A program made the translations under genes and the position numbers. The notes below the pieces were generated by a model. That model saw only the letters and a program-made list of their open reading frames with translations, made no database searches and had not been told where the DNA came from. A DNA stretch of 64,000 bases. Source: Desulfovibrionales bacterium. GTDB taxonomy: Bacteria > Desulfobacterota > QYQD01. Below are positions 34,868 to 43,684 of the stretch, piece after piece. Positions within the stretch are counted from its first letter, which is position 1. Each line of letters starts with the position of its first letter. The DNA lies in NCBI GenBank assembly GCA_028715605.1, contig JAQURM010000002.1:1-64000 (forward strand), read 5' to 3'.

Positions 34868-35241
34868 GATTTATAAACCTCCTTGGGATCAAATACCTTT
34901 TCTCCTGTTATCTTCAATTCGTTGTCTTCTACCTTCCGATAGAAACAGCTTCTGTACCCGGTGTGGCAGGCCGCGCCGCCAAGCTGATCCACCTTGACCA
35001 GTATGGTATCCTCGTCACAGTCAACATAGATTTCTTTTACCACCTGGACATGACCGGAGCTTTTACCTTTGAGCCACAGCTCCTGACGGGTGCGGCTGAA
35101 GTAATGGACCTTTCCGGTCTCCAGGGTCTTTTGCCAGGCCTCTTCATTCATATAAGCGAGCATCAGAACTTCGCCCGTCTTGTAATCCTGGGCAATAGCG
35201 GGCAATAACCCGTTGCCCTTGGCAAAATTGAGCTTAAGCAT
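34864..35241 (-). CDS. hisI: Phosphoribosyl-AMP cyclohydrolase
   Basis: Opens the purine ring in the third step of histidine synthesis (125 aa). The sequence shows [29 protein letters not shown] and the metal-binding cluster [28 protein letters not shown]. It is the stand-alone cyclohydrolase without the HisE domain. First gene of a hisI-hisG-TPR unit; ATG 35241. Confidence 0.96.
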   Translation of the reverse strand: MLKLNFAKGNGLLPAIAQDYKTGEVLMLAYMNEEAWQKTLETGKVHYFSRTRQELWLKGKSSGHVQVVKEIYVDCDEDTILVKVDQLGGAACHTGYRSCFYRKVEDNELKITGEKVFDPKEVYKS

Positions 35242-35389
35242 GTCCGGACCTTTCTATTTTTTGCACTGGTCACTAATTAAAGGGTAAGCAGGCGATTGTC
35301 AACCAAAAACTGCCCTGGAGTAAGCGCGTACCTATTCCCGAGAATTGTTTACCGATGATTGACGGAGAGTGCTTGCTTGGTCGGACAGA

Positions 35390-36316
35390 CTAGAATGGGG
35401 CCGCAGGGGCGACTACATTGACATACCCCACACCGGGTTGCGGGTTGTGTTGCCCAAGAAACCCTGCACACTCGACCCACCGTCCCGTTTGAATGGCTAT
35501 TTTCTGAAGCAGGCGGTGGTGTAGCGCATGTCCGGATTTATGGACTACAATGTGTCCCAGGATCGGCTTGCCAAGGAGCGCTATATCTCCAAGTAAGTCC
35601 AGGATCTTGTGACGGACAAACTCGTTCTCAAATCTCAGGCCGCCTTCGTTGAGAATAGAAGAGTCGTCCATGACGATAGCATTGTCGAGCGAGCCTCCTA
35701 AGGCAAAGCCGTTTTCCTTAAGATTTTGGACTTCGTACAGGAAGCCGAAGGTTCGGGCATTTGCAATTTCCTGGCAGAACGTCTCTTCTGAGAAGGCCAT
35801 GCTATAAGATTGCTGTTGTATAAGGGGATGGTTAAAATCAATGCTGTATGTGATCTTCAGGGAGTCGTCCGGATATATAGATAGAGTTTTATCTTCACAA
35901 CGAACCTGGATAGGCTCGATTATCTTGATATATACCCTTTTTTCTCTCTGTTTGACCGGCATGGCCTTATTCAGCATGAGGACAAACGGCGCGGCACTTC
36001 CATCCAGGCTGGGAACCTCCGGGCCGTCTATCTCGACGAGCGCATTATCTATTCCTATACCCATAAAGGCCGCCATAAGATGCTCCACGGTAGCCACACT
36101 GGCATCTCCCTCGCCCAATGTAGTGGCCAGGGTGGTGTCTGTTATATACTTGTAATGAGCGGGGACTGATGGCTTGCCCGGCAGGTCGGTACGTCTGAAG
36201 ATAATCCCGGTATTAGCCGAAGCAGGCTTAATGATTAGATTAACCTCTAATCCGCTATGCAGGCCTATTCCTGAACATCTTACTTCTTGAGTTATGGTAT
36301 GCTGATAAGGTGACAA
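35390..36316 (-). CDS. lpxC: UDP-3-O-acyl-N-acetylglucosamine deacetylase
   Basis: Committed zinc-dependent step of lipid A synthesis (308 aa). Key features: CSGIGLHSG near the N-terminus, EHLMAA with the first zinc His, and the second half HKILDLLGDIALLGKPILGH and HKSGHALHH with the remaining zinc ligands and catalytic His. It is transcribed alone on the minus strand; the 320 bp upstream has AT-rich sequence. ATG 36316. Confidence 0.96.
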   Translation of the reverse strand: MSPYQHTITQEVRCSGIGLHSGLEVNLIIKPASANTGIIFRRTDLPGKPSVPAHYKYITDTTLATTLGEGDASVATVEHLMAAFMGIGIDNALVEIDGPEVPSLDGSAAPFVLMLNKAMPVKQREKRVYIKIIEPIQVRCEDKTLSIYPDDSLKITYSIDFNHPLIQQQSYSMAFSEETFCQEIANARTFGFLYEVQNLKENGFALGGSLDNAIVMDDSSILNEGGLRFENEFVRHKILDLLGDIALLGKPILGHIVVHKSGHALHHRLLQKIAIQTGRWVECAGFLGQHNPQPGVGYVNVVAPAAPF

Positions 36317-36638
36317 AGTAAACCCTTTCCAATAAAAAGTTATTCAGTGTATATGCAATACTCGTGCCTATGTTAGTTAAGATGGCTCCTGATAATTATT
36401 TATAGTTATTTCAAATTGTTATGTTATAGCTTCCCGGGTGTTTTTTCTATAACTTCCATAAAACTGTTCTTCTAGTTACGGCCACATGTGTCAAAAAGGA
36501 CACGGTAGGTTTGTGGGCTATGTACTTTTTATAACAATTATAACTATCCGCCACAAAGGCACTAAGACACCAAGCTGCTAAATCAGATTAAATTCGGAAT
36601 TCGAATTTTTTTAACTTTGTATCTTAGTGTCCTGGTGG
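36317..36638. repeat. Intergenic region with inverted-repeat element
   Basis: Contains an imperfect about 25-bp inverted repeat (GCCACAAAGGCACTAAGACA at 36550-36569 and its partner at 36615-36639), the widespread CCACAAAGGCACTAAG type. The right arm reaches into the mobA stop codon (36639-36641). A smaller hairpin GTGTC..AAAAAGGACAC lies near 36487-36505. The left half should hold the lpxC promoter. No gene seen. Confidence 0.6.
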
Positions 36639-37223
36639 CTATAACTGTGCTTTTACCCAATCTTCAGGTGTATTAATATTAACGCAGGAACGCATCTCCG
36701 GATCGATTTCAGATAACTCCGCCCCGGTTATGGTTTTTATTCTAACCCGGTTATAAAAACCGGTAATCTTAAGCTTGTTGGCGCTAAGGTCTTCATGAAT
36801 ATAATCAAGACATCTTCGGGCATATACGGCATGGAGCGGCTCATACACACCGGAGACAAACGGCACAATAACATCCCGGCCTGGCTTTGCCTGCTTCAGG
36901 ATGTAATCAATAACCTCTTTCTTCAAAAAGGGCATGTCACAGGCCACAACAAAGGCATGGGACGAGGCGGCATAAAAAAGACCGGTGTAAAGTCCGCCCA
37001 AAGGGCCTTTTCCTTTTATGAGGTCGGTTATTACCTTAACGCCTAGAAAGGAATAGGCGCAGGGGTGGTTGGTCACCACGATTACCTCATCGAATATATC
37101 TTTCAAAACCTCACAGATGTGACCTATAATGGGCCTGCCTTCCAGCGCCAGCAGGGCCTTATTTTCTTTCATCCGCTCACTTTTCCCGCCGGCCAGTATT
37201 ATAGCAGTCATTTTTATAGTCAT
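36639..37223 (-). CDS. mobA: Molybdenum cofactor guanylyltransferase
   Basis: Attaches GMP to molybdopterin to form the bis-MGD-type cofactor (194 aa from ATG 37223). The NTP-binding signature AIILAGGKSERMKENKALL is at the N-terminus, followed by VVTNHP, GPLGGLYTGL and VVACDMPFL with the metal-binding Asp. ATG 37223 overlaps the era TAA by one base (TAATG), implying coupled translation; ATG 37211 is also possible. The stop codon lies in an inverted-repeat element. Confidence 0.92.
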   Translation of the reverse strand: MTIKMTAIILAGGKSERMKENKALLALEGRPIIGHICEVLKDIFDEVIVVTNHPCAYSFLGVKVITDLIKGKGPLGGLYTGLFYAASSHAFVVACDMPFLKKEVIDYILKQAKPGRDVIVPFVSGVYEPLHAVYARRCLDYIHEDLSANKLKITGFYNRVRIKTITGAELSEIDPEMRSCVNINTPEDWVKAQL

Positions 37224-38125
37224 TAGTACCCCAGCTGTTTCATAATCTCCGGACTCTTTGCCCAGCCCTTGCGTACTTTGACCCACAGCCTGAGGAAAAC
37301 CTTTGCGCCGACCATGACCTCTATCTCCTTGCGGGCGGCCTCGCCAATTTTCTTAAGCAGGCTGCCGCCCTTACCGATTACGATGCCTTTCTGTGAATCC
37401 TTCTCCACATAGATTGTAGCGGAGATGGATATGATCTGTTTTTCGGTATTTTCCTTGAATTCATCAATAATTACTGCCGTGGCATAGGGAATTTCCTGGC
37501 CGGTCAAGAGAAATATTTTTTCGCGGATAATCTCAACGGCAATAAAACGTTCCGGCTGATCGGTAATCATGTCCGATGGATAATAAGGAACACCGGCTGG
37601 TATGAGTGTAAGCATATCCGTCAGCAGGAGATCCATGCCCTCTCCGGTCAGAGCGGATACGGGGACAATGGCCTTGAAGTCATAAATATCTTTGTACCGC
37701 GCAATTAACGGCAAAAGGGTTTCCTTTTTTATCAGGTCTATCTTGTTGATAGCCAGGATGACGGGGGTAGGGATATTGTGCAGCTTTTCGATAACCAGCG
37801 CCGTATCATTACCAAATGGATGGAGACCGGCATCTACGGTCAGGAGGACGACGTCAACCTCGCGCAAGGTATCTACGGCAGCCTTCACCATGAATTCGCC
37901 CAGGACATTTTTGGCCTTGTGGATACCCGGCGTATCCAGGAAGATAATCTGATATTCCGGTTGGGTCAGGATTCCTAATATCCTGTTTCGTGTCGTCTGG
38001 GGGCGGGGAGAGACTATGGCCGTCTTTTGCCCTAAAAACCGGTTAAGGAGCGTGGATTTACCTACATTGGGGGCGCCGATAATGGCCACATATCCGGACT
38101 TGAAATTTTTAACCTCGTGTGACAC
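37223..38125 (-). CDS. era: GTPase Era
   Basis: Ribosome-assembly GTPase that binds 16S rRNA (300 aa). G1 GAPNVGKST, G3 DTPG, G4 NKID and the C-terminal KH domain (ATIYVEKDSQKGIVIGKGGSLLKKIG) are present. GTG 38125 with GGGGGG upstream is preferred; TTG 38143 would overlap the radical SAM gene further. Lies in a rnc-radical SAM-era-mobA operon. Confidence 0.95.
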   Translation of the reverse strand: MSHEVKNFKSGYVAIIGAPNVGKSTLLNRFLGQKTAIVSPRPQTTRNRILGILTQPEYQIIFLDTPGIHKAKNVLGEFMVKAAVDTLREVDVVLLTVDAGLHPFGNDTALVIEKLHNIPTPVILAINKIDLIKKETLLPLIARYKDIYDFKAIVPVSALTGEGMDLLLTDMLTLIPAGVPYYPSDMITDQPERFIAVEIIREKIFLLTGQEIPYATAVIIDEFKENTEKQIISISATIYVEKDSQKGIVIGKGGSLLKKIGEAARKEIEVMVGAKVFLRLWVKVRKGWAKSPEIMKQLGY

Positions 38126-39122
38126 GGAAATCCCCCCGGCCAAGACTCTGATCGGTCCATACCTTCAATGACCGTATGGCGCTTTTTTTTTGCAGGTCAG
38201 CAAGGACGCGTTTTTTAAAGCCGGTCAACAAGGAAACGTCAGACGGCGCGATCCATATCCCGACTTCATCCGAACCGCGAAAAGGCTCTAATTTTTTCAT
38301 CAAGTCATTTTTAAAGACCTCAGCCCTGACTATCTGACCGAATGCCGGATGATAAGGGCCGGCGATAAGATTCTTCTCCAGACCGGCATCTGCCTGGAGA
38401 CCCATGCGGATGACGGCAATGCCTCTTTCCCGGCCGAGGATGAATATAGCCCGGCATATCTCTACAGCTTCCTCGATCGTAAGCGGATGGTATTCTCCTT
38501 TTTGGTAAAGGCCGGCTAAGACCGTCCCCCTTAAGACCAGCGCAGGATAGATACGCATGAAGTCCGGCTTATGAGCGAAGAGTGGTTCGAGGGCGCTGAG
38601 GATTTCCCTGCGGTCTTCGCCGGGCAGGCCGATCATAATCTGTGCCCCCACCTGGAATCCAGCCTCCTTAAGCATTCGGACGGCCCGCAGATTGTCCCGG
38701 GAGGTGTGTCCGCGGCGTGCCCCGGCCAGGACGGCGTCATTCATGGATTGGATGCCCAGTTCCACGGTCTTTACCGGGTATTTCCTGAGCAGTGTGATCT
38801 CTTCTGTATTGATATAATCAGGTCTTGTGGAAAGGCGGACAGAATGGACTTTTTTTTCTTCCCAGAAAGGCAGCACCACAGAGAGGGTTTCTTCTTGAAG
38901 GGCGGTATCCAGGCCGGTGAATGTCCCCCCGTAAAAGGCTACCTGGGTCTCTGTCCTTTGCGCTTTTCTTTTTCTGTTCAGCCCTTCTTCAATAATAGAT
39001 GCCACCCATTTTGCCGTTATGGGTGAGATATCCTGGCCGGTTATATTGGGCTGGTTACAAAAAATGCATTTCTGGGGGCATCCCTGGTGAGAGATGAAGA
39101 TGGGTATGATATACGGATTCAT
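38109..39122 (-). CDS. Radical SAM protein, Elp3/HemN-like family
   Basis: A 337-residue radical SAM enzyme with the cluster motif CPQKCIFCNQ (Cys15, Cys19, Cys22). FYGGTFTGL, the SAM-binding GGE-like region, and VELGIQSMNDAVL and GLPGE motifs follow, as in the Elp3/coproporphyrinogen-dehydrogenase-like group. The C-terminal third lacks an acetyltransferase domain. This gene between rnc and era is a recurrent arrangement in deltaproteobacteria; its reaction is unknown. It overlaps rnc by 4 nt and era by about 17 nt. Confidence 0.8.
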   Translation of the reverse strand: MNPYIIPIFISHQGCPQKCIFCNQPNITGQDISPITAKWVASIIEEGLNRKRKAQRTETQVAFYGGTFTGLDTALQEETLSVVLPFWEEKKVHSVRLSTRPDYINTEEITLLRKYPVKTVELGIQSMNDAVLAGARRGHTSRDNLRAVRMLKEAGFQVGAQIMIGLPGEDRREILSALEPLFAHKPDFMRIYPALVLRGTVLAGLYQKGEYHPLTIEEAVEICRAIFILGRERGIAVIRMGLQADAGLEKNLIAGPYHPAFGQIVRAEVFKNDLMKKLEPFRGSDEVGIWIAPSDVSLLTGFKKRVLADLQKKSAIRSLKVWTDQSLGRGDFRVTRG

Positions 39123-39850
39123 TGACTTTTTGCGAGATCTTTAATTTTGACGGCTGCGAGTTTTTTCAGGGCGTTCTGGGCGGCCTTTTGTTCGGCTGCT
39201 TTCTTATTTTTGCCCATCCCACGGGCCAATATTCCCCCGTTAAGTTTAACGCCTATGGCAAATCTTTTCTGATGTTCGGGCCCTGATTCTTTTAATATGA
39301 CATATTCCGGTACCGCCTTGAATTCCTCCTGTGTATATTCCTGCAGCCGGCTCTTAAAATCCAGTAGAGATTTTCTGCTGATTGACGCGGGGAGAAACGG
39401 CAGAAAATGCTTTTTTACAAGATTGTGTACCGGTTCCAGTCCGCCGTCAAGATAAATAGCAGCCAGGAGCGCCTCATAGGTATCGGCCAATATAGAATTT
39501 TTAGCGCGACCTCCGGATAATTCTTCACCTTTGCCCAATAGCAGAAACCTCCCCAGGTTTAATTTTCTGGCCAATTGGGAGAGGCTGTTTTCACTGACCA
39601 TGTTGGCCTTTAACTGGGACAGGGTGCCTTCTTCGTAATCCGGATATTTAACAAAAAGGAGATGACCGACGGCCAACCCCAGTACGGCGTCCCCCAGAAA
39701 TTCAAGACATTCGTTGTTTGCCGGCTTTGATGTCTGTTCATAGCTGTATGAGCGATGTACAAGGGACTGATTCAGGAGCGTTTTATCTTTAAAAATATAG
39801 GAAATTTTCTTTTCGAGACTGTGTAAATTTTTTTCCCGCATTGATTCCAT
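39119..39850 (-). CDS. rnc: Ribonuclease III
   Basis: Double-strand-specific endonuclease for rRNA and mRNA processing (243 aa). The signature NECLEFLGDAVLGL (about 42-55) and the second catalytic segment ADTYEALLAAIYLDGG are followed by a C-terminal dsRNA-binding domain (DFKSRLQEYTQEEF ... KKAAEQKAAQNALKKL). First gene of the rnc-era-mobA operon; ATG 39850. Confidence 0.96.
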   Translation of the reverse strand: MESMREKNLHSLEKKISYIFKDKTLLNQSLVHRSYSYEQTSKPANNECLEFLGDAVLGLAVGHLLFVKYPDYEEGTLSQLKANMVSENSLSQLARKLNLGRFLLLGKGEELSGGRAKNSILADTYEALLAAIYLDGGLEPVHNLVKKHFLPFLPASISRKSLLDFKSRLQEYTQEEFKAVPEYVILKESGPEHQKRFAIGVKLNGGILARGMGKNKKAAEQKAAQNALKKLAAVKIKDLAKSQ

Positions 39851-39894
39851 GGCAATTAAACATACTTATTGCGCTTGTCCTGTATTGTCAAGGC

Positions 39895-39937
39895 CATAAA
39901 AAACCAGGCCATCCCCTAAGGCGGATGGCCTGGTTTT
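39895..39937 (-). terminator. Terminator of hup
   Basis: Stem AAACCAGGCCATC (39901-39913) pairs with GATGGCCTGGTTT (39924-39936), and the minus strand continues with six T. It lies 28 bp after the HU stop. Confidence 0.9.
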
Positions 39938-39964
39938 CATACAAGTTATTGATAACGGATCTTA

Positions 39965-40237
39965 TTACTTTATATGGCCTTTCAGGTCTTTCCCAGGCCT
40001 GAACTTGACCACCTTGGACGCCTTAATCTTGATCGGCTGACCGGTTTGAGGATTGCGCCCTGTCCTGGCCTTACGTTTGGAGACACTAAAGGTGCCGAAA
40101 CCGGTAAGCGCCATTCTGCCTTCTTTTTTGAGGACTTCTTTGACGGCGCCAAGAAGAGTATTAATGGCCTTTTCTGCTTCTACCTTTTTTATCCCCACTT
40201 CTTCGGCTACTTTTGCAACTAATTCCGCTTTGGTCAT
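39965..40237 (-). CDS. hup: HU-family DNA-binding protein
   Basis: Nucleoid protein (90 aa) that bends DNA as a dimer. MTKAELVAKVAEEVGIKKVEAEKAI, GFGTFSVSKRKARTGRNPQTG (the DNA-clasping arm) and the terminal KVVKFRPGKDLK match HU closely. Monocistronic, with its own terminator. The IHF alternative is unlikely from the arm sequence. Confidence 0.96.
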   Translation of the reverse strand: MTKAELVAKVAEEVGIKKVEAEKAINTLLGAVKEVLKKEGRMALTGFGTFSVSKRKARTGRNPQTGQPIKIKASKVVKFRPGKDLKGHIK

Positions 40238-40588
40238 AATTTATTCTCCCCCTTAATTATTATTAATGTGGTTAGCCTGCTAACCTTGGTGGCCTTATGT
40301 GTACTTACCTTAAGCCGGAGTATTCGCTAAAAAGCAGCCTATATCTTTATAATTAAAGATTGCTGGGACAAATATCACATATACATTAGGATTTCAACAA
40401 AAAAACAGCAAGATAATTTTTTTTATTTTTCACAGTCATGGGTCAGCGCATTTAATATTAAAAGTAGCGGGCCTGCAATAGAGAGGGCGGATAAAGTATG
40501 TAGGCCATTTTACTTGGAAATCAGGACATTAACGTTGACAGGCATAGATAAAAATATTATCTTGATCCCGGTTTACAGGGGGTAGAAG
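40238..40588. other. Divergent intergenic region hup/gmhA
   Basis: 351 bp of AT-rich sequence. A palindrome GGTTAGC-ct-GCTAACC (40270-40285) lies in the probable hup leader and may be an operator. On the gmhA side TTGACA (40535-40540) is followed 14 bp later by TATTAT, a suboptimal promoter. No gene is evident. Confidence 0.5.
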
Positions 40589-41161
40589 GTGGATCATATT
40601 ATCCGGCGGAGTTTACAGGATTCCCTGAGAATAAAGGAAAAATTTATCCTGGACCATGCCGATCGAATTAAAGAATTGGCCGTGTGGATTGCAGAGGCAT
40701 TCGGCCGCGGCGGGAAACTGCTTATCTTCGGCAATGGCGGCAGTGCGGCTGATGCCCAGCATATAGCCGCAGAGTTTGTCAACCGCTTTATGATCGAAAG
40801 ACCGCCCCTGCCCGCCTTAGCCTTAACCACCGATACATCGATTTTGACCAGTATCAGTAATGATTATGACTATAGCGAGGTATTTGCCAAGCAGGTAAGG
40901 GCGCTTGGTCGCAAAGGAGATATTGCCCTGGGTATCAGCACCAGCGGTAATTCGCCCAACGTAGTCAAGGGACTGGAAGTGTCCGGAGAGATGGGGATTA
41001 AAACCGTGGCCCTGGCCGGGAAGGATGGCGGCAGGATAGCCGGGATGTCTGACCTGGCATTTGTCGTCTCTTCTGACCGGGTGCCGCGCGTGCAGGAGGC
41101 GCATGGTCTGTTCGGACACATTCTCTGTGAGCTGGTGGATTATATACTTTTCCAACGTTGA
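40589..41161 (+). CDS. gmhA: Phosphoheptose isomerase
   Basis: Converts sedoheptulose 7-phosphate to heptose phosphate for the LPS core (190 aa). The SIS-fold signature FGNGGSAADAQHIAAEFVNRF is diagnostic, and GISTSGNSPNVVKGLE and HGLFGHILCELVDY complete it. GTG 40589 is the start. The TGA stop lies in the terminal repeat of the element at 41156-41385. Confidence 0.95.
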   Translation: MDHIIRRSLQDSLRIKEKFILDHADRIKELAVWIAEAFGRGGKLLIFGNGGSAADAQHIAAEFVNRFMIERPPLPALALTTDTSILTSISNDYDYSEVFAKQVRALGRKGDIALGISTSGNSPNVVKGLEVSGEMGIKTVALAGKDGGRIAGMSDLAFVVSSDRVPRVQEAHGLFGHILCELVDYILFQR

Positions 41162-41385
41162 TGGCCTCATAAAAAGTCAATTTCTCACGCAAAGGCGCAA
41201 AGACCGCGAAGACAAATATTGTTATCAAAGAAAAAACTTTGCGTCCTTGACGGCTTCGTAAAAAGTAACAAATTACCGCAGAGGTCGCAGAGAACGCGGA
41301 GATAACATATTGAATAGTCTATAGTTTTTCTCTGCGGACTCGGCGTGCTCAGCGGTGAAAAGGTTTTTTTACGAATTCATCAACG
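41156..41385. mobile_element. Composite miniature element after gmhA
   Basis: Ends are inverted: CGTTGATG..CTCATAAAAAG on the left, and CGTTGATG..TTCGTAAAAAA read inward from the right; AACGTTGATG (41154-41163) and 41378-41387 are exact complements. Inside are CGCAAAGGCGCAAAGACCGC and CCGCAGAGGTCGCAGAGAAC words with partly complementary partners, and an internal CTTCGTAAAAAGTAAC copy at 41253. It appears to be nested non-coding elements. Confidence 0.6.
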
Positions 41386-41440
41386 TTCGTCTGCGTAAAT
41401 TAGCCGTTTTATCATCTCTACATCGGGCTGGACTTAAGGT

Positions 41441-42394
41441 ATGAAACAAAAAATTAGGCCGATTGACACTGGAACAATCAAGACCTATAGTCTCAAAGAA
41501 AGAGAGAGTAAGGTTTCCCGGGAACATTTTGGCAGGGTCTTGCCTCCCGGGGCCCGGTTCTCTGATTTTTTGCAGTCATTGCCCGATATCCTGGCAGGCA
41601 GTGACTTGCGCGCCATTGTAAAACGGGTGGCAGAGGCGGTCCGTAACGGCAGGCCCGTCCTTATTGGAATGGGCGCCCATGTTATAAAGGTGGGTCTGAA
41701 TCCCATCCTGATCGCCCTTATGGAAAAGGGCCTTATTTCCGGTCTGGCCGTAAACGGGGCCTGTATTATCCACGACACAGAAATAGCCATGGTAGGCCGG
41801 ACCTCCGAGGATGTGGCCGTGGCGCTGGGCGGCGGCGATTTTGGCATGGCTGAGGAAACGGGCGTCTTTCTCAATGAGGCTATTGTCCGGGGGGCGCAGG
41901 AAGGTCTGGGGCTTGGTGAAGCAGTGGGCAAAAAGATACTGGAAAGCGGCTCGCCTTACGCCCACTTGAGTTTGCTGGCCACAGCAGCCAGACTGGATAT
42001 CCCGCTGACGGTTCATGTGGCAATCGGCGCTGATATCATCCATATGCATCCAAAGGCCGACGGCGCAGCTATAGGGAAGAGCAGTCTCCATGACTTTAGG
42101 GTTTTTTGCAGTTTAGCGGCCATGCTGGAGGGCGGAGTATATTTTAATATCGGTTCAGCGGTAATCCTCCCGGAGGTCTTTTTAAAGGCCCTTAGTGTGG
42201 CCCGAAACCTCGGCCACGAGGTGAAACAGTTTACAACCGTGAATATGGACTTTATCCGCCATTATCGGCCCATGACTAATGTGGTTTCCCGGCCCACAAT
42301 GGATGGCGGCCAGGGTTATTGTCTGGTCGGACACCACGAGATTATGGTGCCGCTCCTGGCTGCGGCCATACTGGAAGAATTGCAGATAAGCTAA
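41441..42394 (+). CDS. Conserved protein of unknown function, DHS-like fold possible
   Basis: A 317-residue cytosolic protein. Notable motifs are RPVLIGMGAHVIKVGLNP, NGACIIHDTEIAMVGRTSEDVAVALGGGDFGMAEETG and HVAIGADIIHMHPKADGAAIG. The Gly-rich and His/Asp-rich segments suggest a nucleotide- or sugar-binding alpha/beta fold, perhaps related to deoxyhypusine-synthase-like NAD-binding proteins, but I could not confirm this. It lies after gmhA and 28 nt before an fmdB gene, so a role linked to LPS sugar metabolism is possible but unproven. Confidence 0.6.
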   Translation: MKQKIRPIDTGTIKTYSLKERESKVSREHFGRVLPPGARFSDFLQSLPDILAGSDLRAIVKRVAEAVRNGRPVLIGMGAHVIKVGLNPILIALMEKGLISGLAVNGACIIHDTEIAMVGRTSEDVAVALGGGDFGMAEETGVFLNEAIVRGAQEGLGLGEAVGKKILESGSPYAHLSLLATAARLDIPLTVHVAIGADIIHMHPKADGAAIGKSSLHDFRVFCSLAAMLEGGVYFNIGSAVILPEVFLKALSVARNLGHEVKQFTTVNMDFIRHYRPMTNVVSRPTMDGGQGYCLVGHHEIMVPLLAAAILEELQIS

Positions 42395-42422
42395 GCTTGA
42401 TAATCTTTAGAAGGAGTAAGGA

Positions 42423-42641
42423 ATGCCTATCTTTGAATTTCACTGTCTGGACTGTGGGAAAGACTTTGAGGCTTTAGTGCTCAGTAAATCAGACCGGATT
42501 GATTGCCCCAAGTGTCATAGTGCTCATTTAGAGAAGCTGATGTCCTCCTGCGCCTTTAAAAGCGGGAGCAAGTTTACCGGCACGGCCAGTTCAAGCAGCT
42601 GTACAAGCTGCTCCAGCAAATCGTGCAGCACGTGTCATTAA
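42423..42641 (+). CDS. FmdB-family zinc-ribbon protein (second copy)
   Basis: A 72-residue protein starting MPIFEFHCLDCG with a second CPKC pair (Cys4 zinc ribbon) and a C-terminal Ser/Cys-rich tail containing three more Cys pairs (CTSC, CSSKSC, CSTC). That tail differs from the paralogue at 20502 and may bind additional metal. Good AAGGAG before ATG 42423. Function unproven. Confidence 0.8.
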   Translation: MPIFEFHCLDCGKDFEALVLSKSDRIDCPKCHSAHLEKLMSSCAFKSGSKFTGTASSSSCTSCSSKSCSTCH

Positions 42642-42654
42642 TATTGAACATATT

Positions 42655-42691
42655 CCGGCAGCCTTCCTGAGGCGGGGACTGCCGGTTTTTT
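42655..42691 (+). terminator. Terminator after the second fmdB gene
   Basis: CCGGCAG (42655-42661) pairs with CTGCCGG (42679-42685), followed by six T. It separates the gmhA-side genes from hemC. Confidence 0.8.
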
Positions 42692-42726
42692 ATGTTTTTT
42701 GCCCGATTAAGATAAGGACCTTGAAT

Positions 42727-43671
42727 ATGCCTTTTGACCTGAAAAACATACGCATCGGGACGCGGGGCAGCGCCCTGGCCATGACCCAATCTACATGGGT
42801 TAAGGATGAGATTGAGGCTACATTACCGGATTCCCGGGTCTCCCTGGTCAAGATAACCACCCAGGGCGATAAGATCCTGGACGTTCCTCTGGCCAAGGTC
42901 GGTGGGAAGGGTCTTTTTGTCAAGGAGATTGAAGAAGCCCTCTTGCGGGGCGAGATCGATCTGGCTGTGCATAGTATGAAGGATGTCCCTACTGATTTGC
43001 CGGCTGAACTTCATATCGGCATCACAACAAAAAGGGAAGATCCCCGTGACGTGCTTATTACTCAAGGGGGAGAAAAACTCGACGGCCTTCCTCTAAAAGC
43101 CCGGATCGGTACGAGCAGCCTGCGACGCAGCGCCCAACTCCTGGCCCATCGGGGAGATTTTGAGATCGTTTCACTCCGGGGAAACCTGGATACGCGTATA
43201 CGGAAACTAAAGACAGAGTCCCTGCACGCGGTAATTGTGGCCGCGGCCGGTATCAATCGTATGGGCATTAAAGACGTGATTACTGAATATCTGCCGGTTG
43301 AGATTATGCTGCCGGCTATTGGGCAGGGGGCGCTCGGTATTGAACTTCGCCGTGAAGATAAAGACCTCTTGGAGGCCATTTTTTTCTTGAATCATACCGA
43401 AACGGCAATAACTGTGCGGGCTGAACGATCGTATCTAAAAAGGCTTGAGGGGGGCTGTCAGGTGCCGATCGGGGCCTTTGGAGAGATACGGGATGGGCGG
43501 CTTATCCTGCGTGGTATCGTGGCCGACCCTTCAGGCGTGCGCTTTTTTAAAAAGGAAATGACCGGCTCGCTAAGTGATCCGGAAGGGCTGGGAATGGCCC
43601 TGGCTGAGGATATGTTGGATATGGGCGCACGGAAGGTGCTGGAAGAGGTATATAAACGAACTCTGGATTAA
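42727..43671 (+). CDS. hemC: Porphobilinogen deaminase (hydroxymethylbilane synthase)
   Basis: Condenses four porphobilinogen units to hydroxymethylbilane (314 aa). IRIGTRGSALAMTQ, VHSMKDVPTDLP, the substrate-binding Arg-rich RIGTSSLRRSAQL and the cofactor-attachment region LEGGCQVPIGAF (Cys that binds dipyrromethane) are present. ATG 42727 with ATAAGGA upstream is preferred over TTG 42721. It is followed 13 nt later by the cobA-hemD fusion. Confidence 0.96.
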   Translation: MPFDLKNIRIGTRGSALAMTQSTWVKDEIEATLPDSRVSLVKITTQGDKILDVPLAKVGGKGLFVKEIEEALLRGEIDLAVHSMKDVPTDLPAELHIGITTKREDPRDVLITQGGEKLDGLPLKARIGTSSLRRSAQLLAHRGDFEIVSLRGNLDTRIRKLKTESLHAVIVAAAGINRMGIKDVITEYLPVEIMLPAIGQGALGIELRREDKDLLEAIFFLNHTETAITVRAERSYLKRLEGGCQVPIGAFGEIRDGRLILRGIVADPSGVRFFKKEMTGSLSDPEGLGMALAEDMLDMGARKVLEEVYKRTLD

Positions 43672-43684
43672 TGGAAGAATAACC

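Noticed and set aside
43574-43684. Upstream extension of the cobA-hemD frame
   Set aside because: Lies within the hemC coding region; ATG 43685 gives the family N-terminus.
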